Positions 59,789 to 64,000 of a stretch of 64,000 nucleotides of DNA are shown piece after piece (position 1 is the stretch's first letter; each line of letters opens with the position of its first letter). The stretch comes from BRH-c25 sp012519325 (GTDB taxonomy: Bacteria > Bacillota > Clostridia > Lutisporales > Lutisporaceae), in contig JBMNHZ010000009.1 of assembly GCA_050950645.1 (NCBI GenBank), positions 124,001 to 188,000 on the forward strand. The letters run 5' to 3'. The notes beneath the pieces were generated by a model that had not been told where the DNA came from, searched no databases, and saw only the letters and a list, made by a program, of their open reading frames with translations. A program made the translations under genes and the position numbers.

Positions 59789-61468
59789 ATGTTTGACAAG
59801 GAAAAGCTGGAACAGCTGAAGAAGTCCCATAAAGAATGGGAAAACACTGTCAATACAAAAGTAGTTACCAAACGTCCTGAAAGGAAGAAGGAATTTGAGA
59901 CTTCTTCCGGCATTACCGTGAAGAGGGTTTATACACCCGCAGACATAGAAAATCTGGATTATAGCAGGGATTTGTCAAATCCTGGGGATTATCCTTATAC
60001 AAGAGGAGTACAGCCTACCATGTACAGGGGCAAATTCTGGACTATGAGACAGTATGCGGGCTTTGCGACTGCGGAAGAATCCAACAAGAGATATAAATAT
60101 CTTTTGAAACAGGGGCAGACAGGACTCAGCGTGGCTTTTGATCTTCCAACGCAGATAGGTTATGATTCCGACCATGTACTTTCTGAAGGGGAAGTAGGGA
60201 AGGTAGGAGTTGCAATAGATTCCCTCAAGGATATGGAAATACTATTTGACGGTATCCCTCTTGATAAAGTGAGCACATCAATGACAATAAATGCTCCTGC
60301 CTCAGTTCTTCTTGCAATGTATATAGCTGTTGCGGAAAAGCAGGGAGTATCGTCAGATCAGCTTTCAGGCACAATACAAAACGACATACTGAAAGAATAC
60401 ATAGCAAGGGGAACATATATTTTCCCCGTAGAACCTTCAATGAGGTTGATAACTAATATTTTTGAATATTGTTCAGAGTTCGTTCCAAAATGGAACACAA
60501 TATCTATTAGCGGATATCATATCAGGGAAGCAGGTTCGACGGCAGCGCAGGAAGTGGCATTTACCCTTGCCGACGGTATTGCTTATGTTGAAGCTGCAGT
60601 AAAAGCCGGTTTGGATGTGGATGAATTCGGGCCCAGACTATCTTTCTTCTTCAACTCACATAATGAGATTCTGGAGGAGGTTGCCAAATTCAGAGCGGCC
60701 AGAAGACTTTGGGCAAAGATAATGAAGGACAGATTCAAGGCAAAAAACCCCAGGTCTATGATGTTAAGGTTCCATACGCAGACGGCCGGTTGTACTCTTA
60801 CCGCACAGCAGCCCGACAACAACATAGTAAGGGTCGCTATGCAGACCTTGGCAGCTGTATTAGGAGGAACTCAGTCCCTTCACACAAATTCCAGAGATGA
60901 GGCTCTTGCTCTTCCGACAGAGGATTCAGTAAGAATTGCTTTGAGAACGCAGCAAATTGTAGCTTATGAAAGTGGTGTCACTGAGACAGTAGATCCTCTC
61001 GCCGGCTCTTACTATATTGAAAGCCTGACCGACCAAATAGAACAAAAGGCAGCGGAATATATAAGAAAGATAGATGAGATGGGCGGAGCAGCAAAGGCTA
61101 TAGAAACAGGTTACATACAGAAGGAGATACAAGACAGTGCATATAAATATCAGAAGGAAATTGAGGCAGGAGATAGAATAGTAGTCGGAGTGAACAAGTT
61201 CCAGATTGAGGAATCAGCTCATAAAGGGCTCTTAAAGGTTGACCCAAAAGTTGGAGAGCTTCAACAAAAGAAACTTGCCGAACTCCGAAAGATTAGAGAT
61301 AATGTAAAGGTGAATGCTTCATTGGATATATTGAAAAATACCGCAAAGGGCAGTGATAATCTTATGCCTTTGATTTTGGATGCTGTAAAAACATATGCCA
61401 CTCTTGGTGAGATCTGCGGGATATTGAGAGAGGTTTTCGGAGAATATCAGCAGTCGATAGTTCTTTAG
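59789..61468 (+). CDS. mcmA1: Methylmalonyl-CoA mutase, large (substrate-binding) subunit
   Basis: 559 residues, AAGGAGGG before ATG. TIM-barrel mutase subunit without the B12 domain: YTRGVQPTMYRGKFWTMRQY, AGFATAEESNKRYKYLLKQG, SVAFDLPTQIGYDSD, RFHTQTAGCTLTAQQPDNNI and ALALPTEDSVRIALRTQQIV. The residues YPYTRG, RTQ and HTQT (with LRTQQI) match methylmalonyl- rather than isobutyryl-type mutases, but the exact substrate cannot be settled here. Converts succinyl-CoA and (R)-methylmalonyl-CoA. No riboswitch is seen upstream. Confidence 0.92.
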   Translation: MFDKEKLEQLKKSHKEWENTVNTKVVTKRPERKKEFETSSGITVKRVYTPADIENLDYSRDLSNPGDYPYTRGVQPTMYRGKFWTMRQYAGFATAEESNKRYKYLLKQGQTGLSVAFDLPTQIGYDSDHVLSEGEVGKVGVAIDSLKDMEILFDGIPLDKVSTSMTINAPASVLLAMYIAVAEKQGVSSDQLSGTIQNDILKEYIARGTYIFPVEPSMRLITNIFEYCSEFVPKWNTISISGYHIREAGSTAAQEVAFTLADGIAYVEAAVKAGLDVDEFGPRLSFFFNSHNEILEEVAKFRAARRLWAKIMKDRFKAKNPRSMMLRFHTQTAGCTLTAQQPDNNIVRVAMQTLAAVLGGTQSLHTNSRDEALALPTEDSVRIALRTQQIVAYESGVTETVDPLAGSYYIESLTDQIEQKAAEYIRKIDEMGGAAKAIETGYIQKEIQDSAYKYQKEIEAGDRIVVGVNKFQIEESAHKGLLKVDPKVGELQQKKLAELRKIRDNVKVNASLDILKNTAKGSDNLMPLILDAVKTYATLGEICGILREVFGEYQQSIVL

Positions 61469-61564
61469 GTATTCCTCTTAGGTATGGTTGCGAGTTATGA
61501 GCTGCGGATACTTGGGCGGTTCTTTGAAGAACTGCTTGAACATAAATTGAAGGGGGTTTTGAAT

Positions 61565-61963
61565 TTGGAAAGGCCAATTAGAGTGGTAGTTGCAAAACCG
61601 GGGCTTGATGGTCATGACAGAGGTGCAAAGGTTGTAGCAAGGGCACTTAGAGACGCAGGCATGGAGGTCATATATACGGGACTCAGACAAACTCCTGAAC
61701 AGATAGTTGAGACAGCTATACAGGAGGATGCAGACTGTGTCGCCATGAGTATATTATCAGGTGCACACAACCATCTTTTCCCGAAGGTTGTCAACCTTCT
61801 TAAGGAAAGAGGTGCTGATGACGTACTGGTGGTAGGCGGAGGCGTAATACCCGAGGATGATATTCCCGGGCTTATTGAGGCAGGAATTGCAGGCATATTT
61901 ACACCAGGAACTCCTACATCCGTGACAATTGATTTTATTAAAAATAATATCAAGAGAAAGTAA
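61565..61963 (+). CDS. mcmA2: Methylmalonyl-CoA mutase, small (B12-binding) subunit
   Basis: 133 residues from TTG 61565, which has AAGGGGG 9 nt upstream; longer readings begin in the intergenic part. B12-binding motif DGHDRGAK (His ligand), SILSGAHNHLFPKVV and VVGGGVIPEDD. Carries adenosylcobalamin for the large subunit 96 nt upstream. Length is normal for the split form. Confidence 0.93.
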   Translation: MERPIRVVVAKPGLDGHDRGAKVVARALRDAGMEVIYTGLRQTPEQIVETAIQEDADCVAMSILSGAHNHLFPKVVNLLKERGADDVLVVGGGVIPEDDIPGLIEAGIAGIFTPGTPTSVTIDFIKNNIKRK

Positions 61964-61975
61964 CGGGAGATTTAT

Positions 61976-62914
61976 ATGGATATAAAGGCAGGCTTGCTGA
62001 AAAAAGATAAGAGGGCTGCCGCAAGACTGATTTCAATGTTGGAAAACGGAGAATCAGAAGCAGTTCAAATAATAAAAGAGTGCTACGGCATGACAGGACA
62101 TGCCAGGATTATTGGTGTTACCGGACCACCGGGAGCCGGCAAGAGTACTGTAACGGATAAGCTTGCCAAGCAGCTACGGAAAGAGGAGAAGCAAGTAGGG
62201 ATAATAGCTGTTGATCCTACAAGTCCCTTTACAGGGGGGGCAATCCTTGGAGACAGGGTAAGGATGGCTGATCTAAATGCTGATCCTGGGGTTTTTATAA
62301 GAAGCATGGGTACCAGGGGGGCATTGGGAGGCCTGTCAAAGGCAGTTCATGGGGCTGTCAAGGTTCTGGATATCTTCGGAATGGACTACATATTTATTGA
62401 GACGGTGGGCGTAGGGCAGTCTGAAGTTGATATTGTGAAGCTTGCGGATACTGTTATTATGGTCATGGTGCCGGGACTGGGAGACGACATACAGGCTATA
62501 AAGGCAGGAATTATGGAAATTGGAGATATTTTTGCAGTAAATAAATCAGATAGGGACGGTGCGGATCGTACGGCCATCGAAATAGAAGCCATGCTTGATC
62601 TAAACAGGAATGAAGGATACAGGCCTCCCGTATTGAACATAATTGCACGGGACAATGTGGGCATTGAAGAGCTTCTGAGTCTTATTGAAAAGCATTGGGA
62701 GTATGAGAATAAAAGCGGAAGCTATAAGCAGAAAAAATTCAAAAGGTTGAAAACAGAAGTAATGGATATTTTCAGAGAGTCAGTTATGAGAACCTTGTAC
62801 AGCATGAGCAAGGAATCCAATATTATTGATGAATTGGTGTATAAGGTAATTGATAGACAGATGGATCCTTATTCGGCTGCAGAGAGGTTAATGGATGAAT
62901 TAACCAAGAAGTAA
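61976..62914 (+). CDS. meaB: MeaB-type GTPase chaperone of methylmalonyl-CoA mutase
   Basis: 312 residues. G3E P-loop VTGPPGAGKSTVTDKLAKQL, VDPTSPFTGGAILGDRVRMA, IETVGVGQSEVD, and NKSDRDGAD for guanine specificity. Loads and protects the B12 cofactor of the mutase. A 12-nt gap after mcmA2 shows an operon. Confidence 0.95.
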   Translation: MDIKAGLLKKDKRAAARLISMLENGESEAVQIIKECYGMTGHARIIGVTGPPGAGKSTVTDKLAKQLRKEEKQVGIIAVDPTSPFTGGAILGDRVRMADLNADPGVFIRSMGTRGALGGLSKAVHGAVKVLDIFGMDYIFIETVGVGQSEVDIVKLADTVIMVMVPGLGDDIQAIKAGIMEIGDIFAVNKSDRDGADRTAIEIEAMLDLNRNEGYRPPVLNIIARDNVGIEELLSLIEKHWEYENKSGSYKQKKFKRLKTEVMDIFRESVMRTLYSMSKESNIIDELVYKVIDRQMDPYSAAERLMDELTKK

Positions 62915-62985
62915 AGCCATAATTAATGGTGTTATATATTATGTGTAGAAGCTTGAAAGAACAATAGACGAAAGGAGGTATTCAA

Positions 62986-63387
62986 TTGGTAAGCAAGATA
63001 GACCATATAGGTATAGCAGTCGCTAATCTTGATGAAGCGGTAAAGCTTTACAAGGATGTATTGGGGCTGGAGCTTCATGGAACAGAAGTAATTCCCGAGC
63101 AAAAGGTAAGAGTGGCATTCCTGCCGGTAGGGGATACTGAAGTAGAGCTTTTGGAATCCACATCAACCGAGGGGCCAATAGCAAAGTTTATCCAAGCAAA
63201 AGGCCAGGGAATTCAACATATAGCCTTTAGGGTGGATGATATTGAGGCGGCACTTGAAGAAATGAAAATAAAAGGCATGAGGCTCATCGATGAAAAGCCA
63301 AGATATGGGGCCGGTGGTGCAAAAATAGCATTCCTACACCCTAAGAGTACTAACGGTGTTTTGATAGAGCTTTGTGAAAGAAAGTAA
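62986..63387 (+). CDS. mce: Methylmalonyl-CoA epimerase
   Basis: 133 residues from TTG 62986 with AAAGGAGG upstream. VOC fold with metal ligands His in IDHIGIAVANLDEAVKLY, Glu/His region VELLES, IQHIAFRVDDIEAALEEMK and Glu in GVLIELCER. Interconverts (R)- and (S)-methylmalonyl-CoA between mutase and carboxyltransferase. Confidence 0.95.
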   Translation: MVSKIDHIGIAVANLDEAVKLYKDVLGLELHGTEVIPEQKVRVAFLPVGDTEVELLESTSTEGPIAKFIQAKGQGIQHIAFRVDDIEAALEEMKIKGMRLIDEKPRYGAGGAKIAFLHPKSTNGVLIELCERK

Positions 63388-63412
63388 TAGCATAAAAAAT
63401 GGAGGAGATTCT

Positions 63413-64000
63413 ATGTCAATAGATAAGATTAACGACTTGCACAGCAGGCTGGATAAAATCGCAGCAGCGGGGGGAGCCGACAGAATAGAAAAGCAGCATA
63501 AGGCCGGAAAGCTTACCGCAAGGGAAAGAATCAACCTGCTGATGGATCCGGACAGCTTTATCGAACTGGATGCATTTGTAAAACACAGATGCAATGAGTT
63601 CGGTATGGAGGCTGTGGATGCTCCTGCAGAAGGAGTTGTTACGGGCTACGGTACCGTAGACGGAAGGCTGGTGTATGTTTATGCACAGGATTTTACCGTT
63701 ATAGGTGGTTCTCTTGGTGAAATGCATGCAAAGAAAATATGCAAGGTATTGGATTTGGCAATGAAAATGGGAGCACCTGTAGTAGGGATAAACGATTCCG
63801 GCGGAGCAAGGATTCAGGAAGGTGTTGACGCCTTGTCGGGATACGGAAATATTTTCTACAGGAATACCATTGCATCGGGGGTTGTCCCGCAGATATCGGT
63901 AATTATGGGGCCCTGTGCAGGGGGGGCGGTTTACTCTCCTGCCCTTACGGATTTTACATTCATGGTTGACAAAACAAGCCAGATGTTCATAACAGGACCA
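63413..64000 (+). CDS. mmdA: Methylmalonyl-CoA decarboxylase / propionyl-CoA carboxylase, carboxyltransferase subunit (3' end outside window)
   Basis: 196 codons are present, open to the window edge, GGAGGAG before ATG. Crotonase-like carboxyltransferase: LDKIAAAGGADRIEKQHKAG, KLTARERINLLMDPDSFIEL, VYAQDFTVIGGSLGEMHAKK, NDSGGARIQEGVDALSGYG and MGPCAGGAVYSPALTDF. Follows mce by 25 nt. In Clostridia this gene usually heads mmd/oad genes for a Na+-pumping decarboxylase or a transcarboxylase; which one lies outside the window. Completes a propionate/succinate route. Confidence 0.92.
   Translation, partial: MSIDKINDLHSRLDKIAAAGGADRIEKQHKAGKLTARERINLLMDPDSFIELDAFVKHRCNEFGMEAVDAPAEGVVTGYGTVDGRLVYVYAQDFTVIGGSLGEMHAKKICKVLDLAMKMGAPVVGINDSGGARIQEGVDALSGYGNIFYRNTIASGVVPQISVIMGPCAGGAVYSPALTDFTFMVDKTSQMFITGP

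Overview
This window looks like chromosomal DNA from a spore-forming, anaerobic-type member of the class Clostridia (Acetivibrio/Ruminiclostridium-like; the genus is an inference). The evidence is AT-rich coding with strong AGGAGG ribosome sites and many TTG/GTG starts. It also has the classic Gram-positive order spoVG - glmU - prs - pth - mfd - prsA - spoVT - spoVB - mazG - hup - rqcP - yabP - yabQ - divIC - yabR - tRNAs - spoIIE - yabS - tilS - hpt - ftsH.

Layout. 1-5 kb is the end of a DUF58/BatA/VWA membrane-protein operon. 5-8.5 kb holds decayed small ORFs, a B3/B4 tRNA-editing-like protein, and a convergent two-gene DNA-repair unit (radical SAM + DUF4130) whose promoter carries a good LexA/DinR box. 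8.8-24 kb is an accessory region: uncharacterised lipoproteins and small membrane proteins, several present as intact, nonsense-broken and fragmentary copies, mixed with an IS256-type element, an IS6/IS240-like element and REP-like hairpin repeats. 24-28 kb has an EamA exporter, a GNAT enzyme and an ada-ogt-alkA alkylation-repair operon. 28-30 kb is a small peptide gene with a hairpin-masked ribosome site, then divergent murC and spoVG. 30-34 kb has a Met/Cys-rich protein and nadA-nadB-nadC. 34-58.9 kb is the conserved housekeeping/sporulation block, interrupted by one IS200/IS605-type tnpA element and by a tRNA cluster with 52-bp direct repeats. 59-64 kb is a methylmalonyl-CoA module: hotdog thioesterase, mutase large and small subunits, MeaB, epimerase and the start of a carboxyltransferase.

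How parts work together. The 34-59 kb block couples UDP-GlcNAc and PRPP synthesis, ribosome rescue and repair (pth, mfd, rqcP), division (divIC, ftsH) and sporulation (spoVT, spoVB, yabP, yabQ, spoIIE). The last module interconverts succinyl-CoA, methylmalonyl-CoA and propionyl-CoA. Three separate DNA-repair sets (SOS-type radical SAM pair, Ada regulon, Mfd), plus a stand-alone MGMT-like protein, lie within 42 kb.

Most interesting unexplained signals: (a) a structured, terminator-ended RNA upstream of rqcP (47331-47484); (b) a yabP leader with two mutually exclusive partners for an anti-Shine-Dalgarno segment (47804-47912); (c) the LexA box overlapping the -35 of the radical SAM repair pair; (d) a hairpin masking the ribosome site of a 21-residue peptide; (e) a roughly 45-nt motif shared by the regions upstream of the Met-rich protein and of spoVB; and (f) IS256 insertion into the stop end of an MGMT-like remnant, producing a likely hybrid promoter.
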